From NCBI GenBank assembly GCA_040755395.1, contig JBFMAX010000007.1, forward strand, positions 62,001 through 126,000: 64,000 nt of DNA. The letters run 5' to 3'. A model generated the notes under the pieces. It was not told where the DNA came from. It searched no databases and saw only the letters and a program-made list of their open reading frames with translations. Source of the DNA: Nitrospirota bacterium. GTDB taxonomy: Bacteria > Nitrospirota > Nitrospiria > Nitrospirales > Nitrospiraceae. The position numbers and the translations under genes were made by a program. Positions 26,260 through 34,702 of this stretch are shown here, piece after piece (the first letter of the stretch is position 1; each line of letters begins with the position of its first letter).

Positions 26260-27351
26260 ATGAGAATCGCGCAGGTAGCGCCGTTGTGGGAAAGTGTGCC
26301 CCCGAAACTCTACGGGGGGACCGAACGTATTGTGTCATATATCACGGAAGAGTTGGTCAGATTGGGGCATGACGTGACGCTATTCGCCAGCGGGGATTCC
26401 GTCACGACGGCGAAGCTGGAACCGATCTGTCACCAGGCCCTGCGCCTGAACACGGGTATCTTTAACCGCGATGCGCCGCTGATCCTTCAGTTGGAGCGGG
26501 TTTTCGGATCGCCCGGCGACTTCGACTTGATTCACTCGCATCTCGATTTTCTGGGGTTCCCGCTGGCCCGGCGCTGCCCCGTGCCGGTGGTCACGACATT
26601 GCACGGACGGCTCGATCTGCCGGAACTCGAACCGGTATTCCGCGAGTATGCCGAAATGCCTTTGGTCTCGATCTCGAACGCCCAACGGCGGCCGTTGCCG
26701 TGGGCCAACTGGCAGGCGACGGTCTATCACGGCGTACCGCGCGACCTCTATCGCTACCATCCGCAGCCGGGACGCTATCTGGCGTTCCTGGGACGTATCG
26801 CGCCGGAGAAGCGGCCGGACCATGCGATCGAGGTCGCCAAGCGCGTCGGCATGCCGTTGAAGATCGCAGCCAAGGTCGATCCGGCCGATCGCGAATATTT
26901 CCGCGCCGAAATCGAACCGCTCCTGGCGCATCCCCTGATCGAGTACATCGGGGAGATCACGGACGATCAGAAGAACGACTTTTTGGGCCAGGCGTATGCG
27001 ATGCTGGCGCCCTATGATTGGCCCGAGCCGTTTGGGTTGGTGCTGATCGAGGCGCTGGCCTGCGGCACACCGGTCTTGGCCTACCGTCAGGGCTCAATTC
27101 CGGAACTCATTAAGGACGGCCTGACCGGGTTCGTCAGCGACTCCTTGGAAGAAATGGTCTCGGCGGTGGAGCGAGTTCGGTTCCTCGATCGACGCCGGTG
27201 CCGGCAGGCGTTCGAAGAGCGGTTCACGGTCGAACGGATGGTGCGCGATTACCTCGACGTCTATGAGCAGATGCTCAGCGAGGAAGTAGGATCAATTGCA
27301 TTGCACGGCGGGGACTCGACCCTCACGCGGAGTCGAGAACGGATTGGATGA
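26260..27351 (+). CDS. Family 4 glycosyltransferase (GT-B)
   Basis: 363 residues from ATG at 26260, preceded by AAAAGGAG. N-terminal acceptor side: VPPKLYGGTERIVSYITEELVRLGHDVTLFASGDS. C-terminal donor side: GRIAPEKRPDHAIEVAKR near residue 182 and the EPFGLVLIEALACGTPVLAYRQGSIPELI stretch near residue 252, whose E-x7-E pair binds the nucleotide sugar. Sugar and acceptor unknown. The stop overlaps the MFS start by 4 bases (ATGA). Confidence 0.92.
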   Translation: MRIAQVAPLWESVPPKLYGGTERIVSYITEELVRLGHDVTLFASGDSVTTAKLEPICHQALRLNTGIFNRDAPLILQLERVFGSPGDFDLIHSHLDFLGFPLARRCPVPVVTTLHGRLDLPELEPVFREYAEMPLVSISNAQRRPLPWANWQATVYHGVPRDLYRYHPQPGRYLAFLGRIAPEKRPDHAIEVAKRVGMPLKIAAKVDPADREYFRAEIEPLLAHPLIEYIGEITDDQKNDFLGQAYAMLAPYDWPEPFGLVLIEALACGTPVLAYRQGSIPELIKDGLTGFVSDSLEEMVSAVERVRFLDRRRCRQAFEERFTVERMVRDYLDVYEQMLSEEVGSIALHGGDSTLTRSRERIG

Positions 27352-28700
27352 GCCGCTGGGCATTCCAATCCCGCAATCTAGCCATGATGCGTAGGAGCAT
27401 AGGCGCTTCGACCGTTCACCAGCCCGATCAGCGCGGTCCTTCCGGCTGGCGCCTGCTGAAAACGAAGGACTTCACGCTGCTGTTCGCCGGACAGGCGATC
27501 TCGCAGATCGGGGACAGCCTCAACAAGGTTGCGCTCCTGTGGTTCGTCTACACGTTGACCGGCTCGGCCTTGAAGATGACGGTCGTCGGATTGTTGCAGA
27601 CCCTCCCACCGCTGCTCTTCGGTCCATTGATCGGCGTCTACTTGGATCGATGGCCCAAAAAACCGGTCATGATCGCGGTGGACCTGGTGCGCACCGTGCT
27701 GATCCTGCTGATCCCGCTGTTGTACGCGTGTGACGCGTTGACGTTGGAGCGCCTGTATTTACTGGTGTTTGTGACGGCGGTCGTGTCCACGATCTTCGGT
27801 CCTGCTCTGGCTTCCTCCATCCCGCTCATCGTGCCACGGTCCCAGTTTACCGCCGCCAATGCCCTGCTGCAAAGCACGACCAACGTCGGACTGTTGGTCG
27901 GGCCGGCGGTCAGCGGCGTCGGGATTGCGCTCATCGGCGCGCAGAATGTGCTGTATGTCGATGCGGCGACCTTTTTTGTTTCGGCGCTGTGTCTGATGCC
28001 GATCCGCATGCGGGAGTCGGGCACGCCGACTGGGGCGCGGGCTGAAACCCAGCGGGTGTTGCAGGAACTTCAGGTCGGGTTCCGGTTCGTGTTTCTGCAA
28101 CATCGAACCGTGTTCCTGCTGATGGTGACCGCCGCGCTCTTCACGCTGGGGTCCAGCGCGTTTGTCTTCCTGCTCCCAGTAGTGGCCAAGCAATTGCTGC
28201 AGGTTGGCCCTGTCGGGATGGGATGGCTCTGGTCGGCCCTGGGGGTCGGCATGCTGGCGGCGTCGGTCTCGTTGGCCTGGCTGAAGCCGGGCGAACTGCG
28301 CGAGCGCTTGCGCATGATCGCCGGCTCTCTGGCCGTCGCCGGTCTGGCAGTCTGCGGGTTGGGACTGGTCGATCTGCCCATCGTGTCGGCCGCCCTGGTC
28401 GTCGTAATCGGCGGGAGCACGGCGATGTTTACGCCGCTCGTCTGGGCGATGCTTCAGGAACTGACGCCGGAACGGCTGCTCGGGCGGGTCTTCACCACGT
28501 TCAGCACCGGGGGGATGTCAACCGCGATGGCAGGCATGGCCGGGTTCGGATGGGCGGCCGATTCCCTCGGCCCCTTGGCGAGCTTGATGGGCATCGGTCT
28601 GACCTTGCTCGCAACCGCCGCCGTGGCGGAACTGTTCAGCCGGCGGCAGTCGGCTGAGGATCCCACTTCATCTTCCCCGGCGCCTTTTCTTGCCCGCTAG
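27348..28700 (+). CDS. MFS transporter (MFS_3/enterobactin-exporter-like), first of a pair
   Basis: 450 residues with about 12 hydrophobic segments. AGQAISQIGDSLNKVALLWFVYTLTG opens TM1, and DRWPKKP after TM2 is the loop 2-3 motif. ANALLQSTTNVGLLVGPAVSGVG is typical of this exporter subfamily. The start overlaps the glycosyltransferase stop by 4 bases, so translation is coupled. It is clearly paralogous to the MFS at 29478-30779, which sits after a BON protein. Substrate unknown; drug, siderophore or lipid-linked compound export are options. Confidence 0.9.
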   Translation: MSRWAFQSRNLAMMRRSIGASTVHQPDQRGPSGWRLLKTKDFTLLFAGQAISQIGDSLNKVALLWFVYTLTGSALKMTVVGLLQTLPPLLFGPLIGVYLDRWPKKPVMIAVDLVRTVLILLIPLLYACDALTLERLYLLVFVTAVVSTIFGPALASSIPLIVPRSQFTAANALLQSTTNVGLLVGPAVSGVGIALIGAQNVLYVDAATFFVSALCLMPIRMRESGTPTGARAETQRVLQELQVGFRFVFLQHRTVFLLMVTAALFTLGSSAFVFLLPVVAKQLLQVGPVGMGWLWSALGVGMLAASVSLAWLKPGELRERLRMIAGSLAVAGLAVCGLGLVDLPIVSAALVVVIGGSTAMFTPLVWAMLQELTPERLLGRVFTTFSTGGMSTAMAGMAGFGWAADSLGPLASLMGIGLTLLATAAVAELFSRRQSAEDPTSSSPAPFLAR

Positions 28701-28740
28701 ACGCCAGGCGGTGAGGCGGGCTGCCACGGTGATTCACTCG

Positions 28741-29478
28741 ATGCGGCGTCGATCGCACGTCTTCTCGCTGTTCTTTCCCCGACGGCTCTATCCGGCGATC
28801 GCGATCTGCGGCGTGCTGCTGATCCCCGCGGCACTGCTTCCGGCCGAGGAGCCGGCCGGTGAACCGCCGACCAAGGCGCAGAAGCCCGCTGAGAAGGAGC
28901 CAAAAGAACCGACCCTGCCGACAAAACCCGCCGAACCGCCTCGATCTAAGGAGCCGGAAGAGCGACCGGCGAAGAAGGAGGAATCGGCTGCGCAAGAGCT
29001 TCCCTCGAAGGAACCCTCAAAAACACCCCGAACGTCGCTCATTCTGACGGTCAAACTCGCGCTGATGGCGACGCCGCAACTGTTCCCGTACGACATCGAC
29101 GTAGAGCAGAGCGACCATCAGATCACGCTCACGGGAAAAGTGACGGATGAGGCCGAAAAGACGGCGGCCGCCGAAGTCGCCAAATCGGTGGACGGCGTCG
29201 CGTCGGTGAATAACAAGCTGGAGGTCGTGCCGCAGTTGAAGCAGGCGCTCGCCCGCAAGCGGGATGAAGTGATCACCCAGTACGTGAAGGAGCGCTTCGC
29301 CAAGAGTACGACCCTGAAGGCCGCCAATTTCGAGGTGAAGACGGAAAATGGTGTCGTAATCCTTGCGGGAGTGGTACGATTCCAGGTAATTATTCTCGAA
29401 GCGGCCGAAACGGCCAGGCTGGTCCCCGGCGTCAAGGCCGTGCAGACGGACAAGGTTCGCATCGAAGAAAAGGAGTGA
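28741..29478 (+). CDS. Exported protein with two BON domains and a Pro/Lys/Glu-rich linker
   Basis: 245 residues from ATG at 28741 (an ATG at 28690 overlapping the MFS gene is possible). Signal/TM at residues 15-33, then a Pro/Glu/Lys-rich linker to about residue 95, then BON 1 (YDIDVEQSDHQITLTGKVTDEAEK, VDGVASVNNKLEV) and BON 2 (ANFEVKTENGVVILAGVV, VPGVKAVQTDKVRI). BON domains bind membranes or peptidoglycan-associated partners. The stop codon overlaps the next MFS start by one base (TGATG). Confidence 0.85.
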   Translation: MRRRSHVFSLFFPRRLYPAIAICGVLLIPAALLPAEEPAGEPPTKAQKPAEKEPKEPTLPTKPAEPPRSKEPEERPAKKEESAAQELPSKEPSKTPRTSLILTVKLALMATPQLFPYDIDVEQSDHQITLTGKVTDEAEKTAAAEVAKSVDGVASVNNKLEVVPQLKQALARKRDEVITQYVKERFAKSTTLKAANFEVKTENGVVILAGVVRFQVIILEAAETARLVPGVKAVQTDKVRIEEKE

Positions 29479-30779
29479 TGCCCGGACACAGCTTCACACC
29501 GGTGACTTGCGCCTCTCGCGCCGTCCTCTCCGCAGACGATCACATCACCGCCGTTGGTGCTCAGCGGCTCCTGTGTACGCGGGATTTTGGTCTGGTGTGG
29601 CTGAGTCAACTGGTTTCGCAAGTCGGAGACGGCGTCTCCAAGCTGGCATTACTCTGGTTCGTTTATTCGATCACCGGATCGCCGATCAAGACGACGGTGA
29701 TCGGCTTGCTGCAGACCATTCCCCCGATCGTCCTGGGGCCGGTCATCGGCGTTCTCGTGGATCGCTGGCCCAAGAAGTTCCTCCTTGTTTCCTCGGATAT
29801 CTCGCGCGCGCTGCTGATCGGATTGATCCCCTGCCTGATCTCGGTCGAGTCGTTCACGGTCGAAGTGCTCTATCTGTTGGTGCTGCTCCACGCCATCGCG
29901 ACGGCGATCTTCGGCCCGGCCCTCATCGCGGCGGTGCCCGCCATCGTCGCCAAGCGGCAGTTCACCGCGGCCAACGCGCTCCTGCAAAGTACGACGAGCC
30001 TTGGGATCGTGATGGGGCCGGCGCTCAGCGGGATCGGGATCGCGTTGTCGAGTTCGCAGGAAGTTCTGTGCATCAATGCGGTGACCTATCTGTTGTCAGC
30101 CACGTGCCTCCTGCCGGTCCGCCTGCCGCGTCTGTCCGTCGTGCCTGCCGAAAGACCGCCCGCCGCGGCGTTGCGGCAAGACTTGATGGAGGCCGTGCGG
30201 TTCGTCCTGGGCCGGCAGCCGGCGTTGCTGTGGCTCATCGCGACGGCGGCGCTGTACACGTTCGGAACCAGCGCCCTGACTACCCTGTTTCCGGTGTTCG
30301 GCAGGAAACTGCTCAATTTGGGTCCGGTCGAGGTCGGCTACCTATGGTCGACGCTGGGCGGCGGCCTCCTCGCGATGTCGATCCTGCTGGTCTGGTGGAC
30401 GGAATGGAGTCTGCCGCGTCGGATCGCGCTGATTGCGTGGACCAGCGCGGTCAGCGGGACGGCGATCTGTGTGCTGGTGTGGGTCCGCGATCCACTGGCG
30501 GCGGGCGCGCTGATGGCGGTGGTCGGGTGCGGCATGGGGGCGCTCACACCGGTCGCGTGGGGCGTGGTGCAAGAGATTTCGCCGATCGAGATGGTCGGGC
30601 GTGTCCTGGGCCTCTATCAAACCGCCGCGATGACGTCCGCGATCGCCGGCATCGGCGCGTTCGGATGGATCACCGAAGAACTTGGCGAATCGACGAGCGT
30701 GAAGGGGATCGGTCTGGTGTTGTTCGTCACCGCGCTGTTCGTGAGTCGTTTCAGGCGCCTCCTGGCTCACTCACGGTGA
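29478..30779 (+). CDS. MFS transporter, second of a pair
   Basis: 433 residues, about 12 hydrophobic segments. LSQLVSQVGDGVSKLALLWFVYSITG and VDRWPKKF match the upstream MFS nearly residue for residue, as do ANALLQSTTSLGIVMGPALSGIG and ISPIEMVGRVLGLY versus LTPERLLGRVFTTF. A tandem duplication separated by a BON gene is the simplest history. Start ATG at 29478 overlaps the BON stop; AAGGAG lies just upstream. Confidence 0.9.
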   Translation: MPGHSFTPVTCASRAVLSADDHITAVGAQRLLCTRDFGLVWLSQLVSQVGDGVSKLALLWFVYSITGSPIKTTVIGLLQTIPPIVLGPVIGVLVDRWPKKFLLVSSDISRALLIGLIPCLISVESFTVEVLYLLVLLHAIATAIFGPALIAAVPAIVAKRQFTAANALLQSTTSLGIVMGPALSGIGIALSSSQEVLCINAVTYLLSATCLLPVRLPRLSVVPAERPPAAALRQDLMEAVRFVLGRQPALLWLIATAALYTFGTSALTTLFPVFGRKLLNLGPVEVGYLWSTLGGGLLAMSILLVWWTEWSLPRRIALIAWTSAVSGTAICVLVWVRDPLAAGALMAVVGCGMGALTPVAWGVVQEISPIEMVGRVLGLYQTAAMTSAIAGIGAFGWITEELGESTSVKGIGLVLFVTALFVSRFRRLLAHSR

Positions 30780-30986
30780 TGGCTCATGGGCGGCATCATC
30801 TGCGCCGTCGGCCGCTAAGACGGTCTCGCCACGTCCGTCGTGTGGAGATCTCATGCGTGCCATGAAGCGAGGAAGGGCGAGAGGTTCCCCGTATTCGATC
30901 GGCATGGGGATATCCGGCCAATCTTCAAAGACGCACACGGGCTGTACCCTGGTCGGGATGTCCGGCAGTCAAGCGGGAGAGGGCGA

Positions 30987-32207
30987 GTGAAACGCGTGTT
31001 CGCTGGACCCGGTTCACGAACGGCTGTGGCGTTGTTGCTGTGGGGGGCTCTGTCTGGATGTCTCTCTCCCGTCGCCATGCACCGCGCGGTGTTGGAATAC
31101 GACCACACAGTCAGCCAGGTCGAATCCGAAATGTTGCTGCTGAATATCGCCAGGGCCAGGCAAGGCCTCCCCGTTCATTTCACCGCGGTGTCCAATGTTG
31201 CCGCCACGTTCGACTTCCGTACGAACGCCGGTGTAGGGGCCCAACTGTTCAACAGGGGCGGGACGGACATCACAAGGAATTTTTATACGCTGAATCTGGG
31301 TGCGAGCGTAGCCGAGAACCCGACGGTGAGCATTATTCCCATCCAGGGCGAGGAGTTTACACGCCGCATCCTGACGCCAATGGACGAGACCAAGTTCGAA
31401 TTTCTCATCAGTCAAGGGGTCGAGCCCGCGATCGTGTTGCGGCTCATGGCGCGCGGGATCGGTATCGAGCAAGACGGCAAGAGGACCTTTCTTCTGAACT
31501 TGCCGCATCGCCCCGAGGAGTACGCGGAATTCCGCCGGCGGGTCCTGCATCTGTCCGCTCTGAATCTCGCTCGGCAGCTTCATGTCGGACCACTCGAACA
31601 CGAGGAGCACTGGCCGTTACCCCCAGACCATCCGTTGACCGCACAGGCGTTGGACAAGGGCTACCGATGGATCACGAATGAAGCGGACGGCAGGCCGATC
31701 CTGAGCAAGACGGTCGTCGGGCGTATGGCGATCAGCAACTACGATCCGGCCAAGCTGCCTAATCATGAACGCCGGCGGCTTCACGAGACGGCTTCTCGCT
31801 ATCCGCGCAATTACGTGTTTGTCGACATTCGTCCGGGGTTCCCCGGCGGGGATTACCCGTGGCGAGGCCAGATCAAGCTTCGAAGCTTCAGCGCGATTCT
31901 CGGGTTCGTCGCGCGGGGGATCGCGGAGGAGCCGGAATTTGCAGTGGACCAGGATCAGCGCACCGGTCCGGTCTTGCGCAACCCGGTCTCGACGTTGAAA
32001 ATCGTCGAGACGACAACCAGACCTCGGCACGCCGCCTTTGCCGTGGAACTGCGCGCGCGATGGTACAGCGTCGGGGCGCATGATGACGGTGAAGAACCGT
32101 TGCGTACGTGGAACCGGGAAGCCTTCAGCCTGCTGCAGCAGTTGTTCCAAATGACCGTCACCGATGTCGGGCGGATTCCGACGCTCCCGATCACGATCGC
32201 CAAATAA
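30987..32207 (+). CDS. Outer-membrane-type lipoprotein of unknown function
   Basis: 406 residues from GTG at 30987 (VKRVFAGPG), chosen because it gives a basic N-region, a hydrophobic core and lipobox LSGC near residue 25; GGGAGAGGGCGA precedes it. The mature N-terminus has MHRAVLEYDHTVSQVESEMLLLNIARAR and VHFTAVSNVAATFDF, a combination I recall from hypothetical proteins of several Gram-negative phyla but cannot tie to a function. The rest alternates beta and helical stretches with no known catalytic motif. Placed after the MFS/BON operon with a 207-base gap. Confidence 0.75.
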   Translation: MKRVFAGPGSRTAVALLLWGALSGCLSPVAMHRAVLEYDHTVSQVESEMLLLNIARARQGLPVHFTAVSNVAATFDFRTNAGVGAQLFNRGGTDITRNFYTLNLGASVAENPTVSIIPIQGEEFTRRILTPMDETKFEFLISQGVEPAIVLRLMARGIGIEQDGKRTFLLNLPHRPEEYAEFRRRVLHLSALNLARQLHVGPLEHEEHWPLPPDHPLTAQALDKGYRWITNEADGRPILSKTVVGRMAISNYDPAKLPNHERRRLHETASRYPRNYVFVDIRPGFPGGDYPWRGQIKLRSFSAILGFVARGIAEEPEFAVDQDQRTGPVLRNPVSTLKIVETTTRPRHAAFAVELRARWYSVGAHDDGEEPLRTWNREAFSLLQQLFQMTVTDVGRIPTLPITIAK

Positions 32208-32502
32208 CCGCAAGTACTCGGCATCTATTCTTTCTGACCTCTCGGACGCGGTCCTGAGGATTTCCTTCAGTCTCTGCCCACGCGCTTCAGAGCCGCCGCC
32301 GGTCTTCAGTTCTCTACCTCCGTCATGGACCGATATGGTGGGCCAGTCCGCGAGATTCGGTGCGTCTGCTGCCTTGGCTTATCGCTGGTTCCCGCAATGG
32401 TCCTTGCATCCGGCCGAACGCGGAAAACCAATCAGGAGTCATGCGCCCGAGCGTTCTTGGCGGGACTGTTTGCAGAATATGCCTCGGCCCGCAAGAACGG
32501 GC

Positions 32503-32531
32503 TTGACAGGATAAGCGACCAAGTGTATAAA
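32503..32531 (+). promoter_or_regulatory. Near-consensus sigma-70 promoter of the TetR operon
   Basis: -35 TTGACA (32503-32508), exactly 17 bases, -10 TATAAA (32526-32531). This is the best promoter match I found in the window. The first gene starts at 32639, leaving a leader of about 100 bases. Confidence 0.85.
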
Positions 32532-32532
32532 T

Positions 32533-32582
32533 ATGACCAATAGGTCATAAATGAGTTATAGGTCACTATTGGATAATTGGTC
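32533..32582. promoter_or_regulatory. Palindromic operator cluster overlapping the transcription start
   Basis: ATGACCAATAGGTCAT (32533-32548) is a palindrome with 6-base arms and a 4-base centre, placed right after the -10 box. Further copies of the half-site words follow: AGGTCA at 32560-32565, CTATTGG at 32566-32572 and ATTGGTC at 32576-32582. This size and placement suit a TetR-type repressor, and a tetR-family gene is the fifth gene of the operon downstream, so autorepression is likely but inferred. Confidence 0.65.
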
Positions 32583-32638
32583 TAACACAATGCCGGTGCT
32601 TGCTCGGCGTCTTGTCGTTCAGAGAGGAGGGAGGACTC

Positions 32639-33127
32639 ATGAAGGATGCAATGCTTCGCGCGGAAGCGCTCGATCGGACATGGTTCGCCTTCGACGACGA
32701 AGGAAAGGCTCTTTGGCTCGTTGATCAGTCCGGCAGGAAAGCGTGTCCCATGGCTTGGGAGTCTGTGCAGGACAAGGCAGAGTTCCGGGTAGAGACCCGT
32801 GTACAGGTTCGCTATCGATCACAAGACGGTGCATGGCGGGAAGGTCGGGCAGCTCGGGCTTCCCGAGAGGGGGTCTTTATCGAGGGGGCCGACTTGTTGC
32901 CTGTCGGAGCGGAAGTCGAGCTGAGTTTTGCACCGTCTGATCGTCCGGCAGAGCGGATGAAGGGAGTAGGAACCGTGGCATGGGTCTGCCGCAAGCCCGA
33001 TCAGTTCGGATACGCGCGCGGGATGGGTGTGCGATTCCTGGAAATCATGCCCGTGCGGTGGCTCCAGCACCGCGAGGCAGTCCAGTTGGCGGGTCAAGAG
33101 CAACAGGAAGAAAGGGGCGCGGCATGA
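32639..33127 (+). CDS. PilZ-like domain protein, first gene of the TetR operon
   Basis: 162 residues; ATG at 32639 after AGAGAGGAGGGAGG. Residues about 1-50 form a short charged domain; from residue 52 the pattern is PilZ-like: VETRVQVRYRS, RAARASREGVFIEGADLLPVGAEVELSFAP and VGTVAWVCRKPDQFGYARGMGVRFLEI. The SxxG part of the box is present but the first acidic/Asn residue is Ala, so c-di-GMP binding is uncertain. Stop overlaps the next start by 4 bases. Confidence 0.72.
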   Translation: MKDAMLRAEALDRTWFAFDDEGKALWLVDQSGRKACPMAWESVQDKAEFRVETRVQVRYRSQDGAWREGRAARASREGVFIEGADLLPVGAEVELSFAPSDRPAERMKGVGTVAWVCRKPDQFGYARGMGVRFLEIMPVRWLQHREAVQLAGQEQQEERGAA

Positions 33128-33432
33128 AGGCCATCATGGAAAGAACGGAATCGGTGCTAGGGCGGGTCGGCCGCGTCCACAGGAAAAGTTGGCCGGCCCT
33201 GAGGGAGTTGGAAGGCAAGCCCTGCCGCCTGTGCGGGTGGCGGCGGTACTACCTGGTCTTTCGTTCCTGTACGACCGGGCCGAACGGCACGTTGGAAGCG
33301 AAGTGTAGCCGCTGCGATGAACGGAGAGAGTTAATGTCTGGAGAGTTCGAACATGATGTGGACCGGACTCCACTAAGGAATTCAAAAAGGAATTCGAACG
33401 GGTTGGGCAATCACGACGCTCATGCCAGTTAA
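33124..33432 (+). CDS. Small zinc-ribbon-like protein
   Basis: 102 residues, starting in the ATGA overlap with the preceding gene. Two CxxC knuckles, CRLCGW near residue 34 and CSRCDE near residue 62, separated by about 25 residues, fit a zinc ribbon. The N-terminus is basic and helical, the C-terminus polar. I do not recognise a specific family; nucleic-acid or protein contact is possible. Confidence 0.65.
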   Translation: MKAIMERTESVLGRVGRVHRKSWPALRELEGKPCRLCGWRRYYLVFRSCTTGPNGTLEAKCSRCDERRELMSGEFEHDVDRTPLRNSKRNSNGLGNHDAHAS

Positions 33433-33452
33433 CGCCAGATCGGAAAGGGGGG

Positions 33453-33686
33453 ATGATCATGAACAACCGAACCAGATACGTTGCGGCCGGCGGCGTGACG
33501 TTCGTCACCGGGCTGTTGGTCGGCGTCGGAGCAGGCCTGTTACTGGCCCCGCAATCGGGCGCGAGAACACGTCGACAACTGCGATCGCTGGTGGAAGACG
33601 TGAGTGAACGGGCCGGGTGCATGGCGATCGATGCGAGAGAAGCTCTCGGACGGGTCGTCGAACGCGGGAAACGCTTGGTGGCCTGA
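33453..33686 (+). CDS. YtxH-like small membrane protein
   Basis: 77 residues with one Gly-rich membrane segment (about residues 12-31: GGVTFVTGLLVGVGAGLLLA) followed by APQSGARTRRQLRSLVEDV, the classic YtxH 'APxSGxxTR' junction, and a charged helical tail. YtxH proteins are small stress-associated membrane proteins in Bacillus and many other bacteria with no defined activity. ATG at 33453 or 33459; AAAGGGGGG lies just upstream. Confidence 0.8.
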   Translation: MIMNNRTRYVAAGGVTFVTGLLVGVGAGLLLAPQSGARTRRQLRSLVEDVSERAGCMAIDAREALGRVVERGKRLVA

Positions 33687-33783
33687 GGGCTGCAGCGGGA
33701 AAGCCGACCTGAACTCATCAGGGCGGTCTGTGTCCGGATGAGAGGCCCTCATCCGGACAAGGCCCTATTCATGGGAGGACACG

Positions 33784-33993
33784 ATGCGATGCACACGATG
33801 TCGAGGCTGGATGACGAGGGATTATTTCACCGATCTTCTGGACGACCGAGGCGAACTGGACTTCCAGGGATGGCGGTGCGTCAATTGCGGAGCCGTCGTC
33901 GATCCTGTTATCCTGCGCCATCGAGAAATCGGAGAACTTGAGCCGCTGAAGTCGAAGCGTCGGTGGCGGCTGTACATGACGGCATGTTCATGA
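33784..33993 (+). CDS. Small zinc-ribbon protein
   Basis: 69 residues with CTRCRG near residue 3 and CVNCGA near residue 32, a compact two-knuckle zinc ribbon with TRDYFTDLLDDRGELDFQGWR between. The remainder is basic. Shine-Dalgarno GGGAGGA seven bases upstream. The stop overlaps the TetR start by 4 bases (ATGA), so the two are translationally coupled and the ribbon may modulate the repressor. Confidence 0.75.
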   Translation: MRCTRCRGWMTRDYFTDLLDDRGELDFQGWRCVNCGAVVDPVILRHREIGELEPLKSKRRWRLYMTACS

Positions 33994-34625
33994 AAGCGGA
34001 ACCGGAGGCCCGGAGCATGGCGCCCGCGGCATCGTCACGGGTGGAGCGTCGGAAAGCGCGCACGCGGCAGGCTCTGCTGGATGTCGCCCTGGCGCTTTTC
34101 TCCGAGAAAGGCATCTATTGGACGAAAATCGAGGATATCACCGAGCGCGCCGATATCGGCAAGGGGACCTTTTATAAGTACTTCGAGACCAAAGAGGCGC
34201 TTCTCCAGGCCCTGCTCCAGCAAGGCTTAGACCTGCTCCTCATGAAAACGAAAGAAGCCTCGCGCGGCGCCAAACCCGGACCGAAGCTCTTCAGCAAGAT
34301 CATCGCAGCGAGGTTGGATTTTTTCCTGGAACATCCGGAATACCTGTTGTTGTTCCATCAGGTCCGGGGATTGCTTCAGCTCACGACGGAATCGGCCAAG
34401 GACCTGCGCGCGGTCTATGACGAGCATTTGGATCGCCTCGGGAATCTGCTGCGCCCCGCGCTGAACGGCAAAGGCGCCACCAACCGCATGCTCGCCACGG
34501 CCCTGGCGGCGTACACCTCCGGACTGTTGACCTATTATCTGTTGTTCGACAAGACAGGGGATTTGAAACGGCGTCGCGGAGAGATTCAGGCCCTGCTCGA
34601 GCGAAGCCTTCAGGCGTTGATGTAA
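33990..34625 (+). CDS. TetR/AcrR-family transcriptional repressor
   Basis: 211 residues from the ATG that overlaps the previous stop. The N-terminal helix-turn-helix is clear: RRKARTRQALLDVALALFSEKGIYWTKIEDITERADIGKGTFYKYFETKEALLQALLQ (about residues 20-75). The all-helical C-terminal ligand/dimer domain includes FFLEHPEYLLLFHQVRG. It is the fifth gene of an operon whose promoter carries a suitable palindrome, suggesting it represses its own operon until a ligand binds. Ligand unknown. Confidence 0.92.
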   Translation: MKAEPEARSMAPAASSRVERRKARTRQALLDVALALFSEKGIYWTKIEDITERADIGKGTFYKYFETKEALLQALLQQGLDLLLMKTKEASRGAKPGPKLFSKIIAARLDFFLEHPEYLLLFHQVRGLLQLTTESAKDLRAVYDEHLDRLGNLLRPALNGKGATNRMLATALAAYTSGLLTYYLLFDKTGDLKRRRGEIQALLERSLQALM

Positions 34626-34702
34626 CGAACACCGGGCGGTTCCGATCCGGAGGACGAAGCGCCAGAGAGCCGGTCCGCACGCGCAGCCGGGAGGCGATCG
34701 CT

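Larger units (their letters stand above)
32208..32638. other. Intergenic region ending in the TetR-operon control region
   Basis: 431 bases without a convincing gene. The first 290 bases show nothing notable. From about 32500 the composition turns markedly AT-rich and contains the promoter and operator cluster described separately. Confidence 0.6.

Noticed and set aside
33453-34625. YtxH, zinc ribbon and TetR genes as part of a toxin-antitoxin pair
   Set aside because: No toxin fold or antitoxin DNA-binding domain of known TA type; TetR repressors and YtxH proteins are not TA components.
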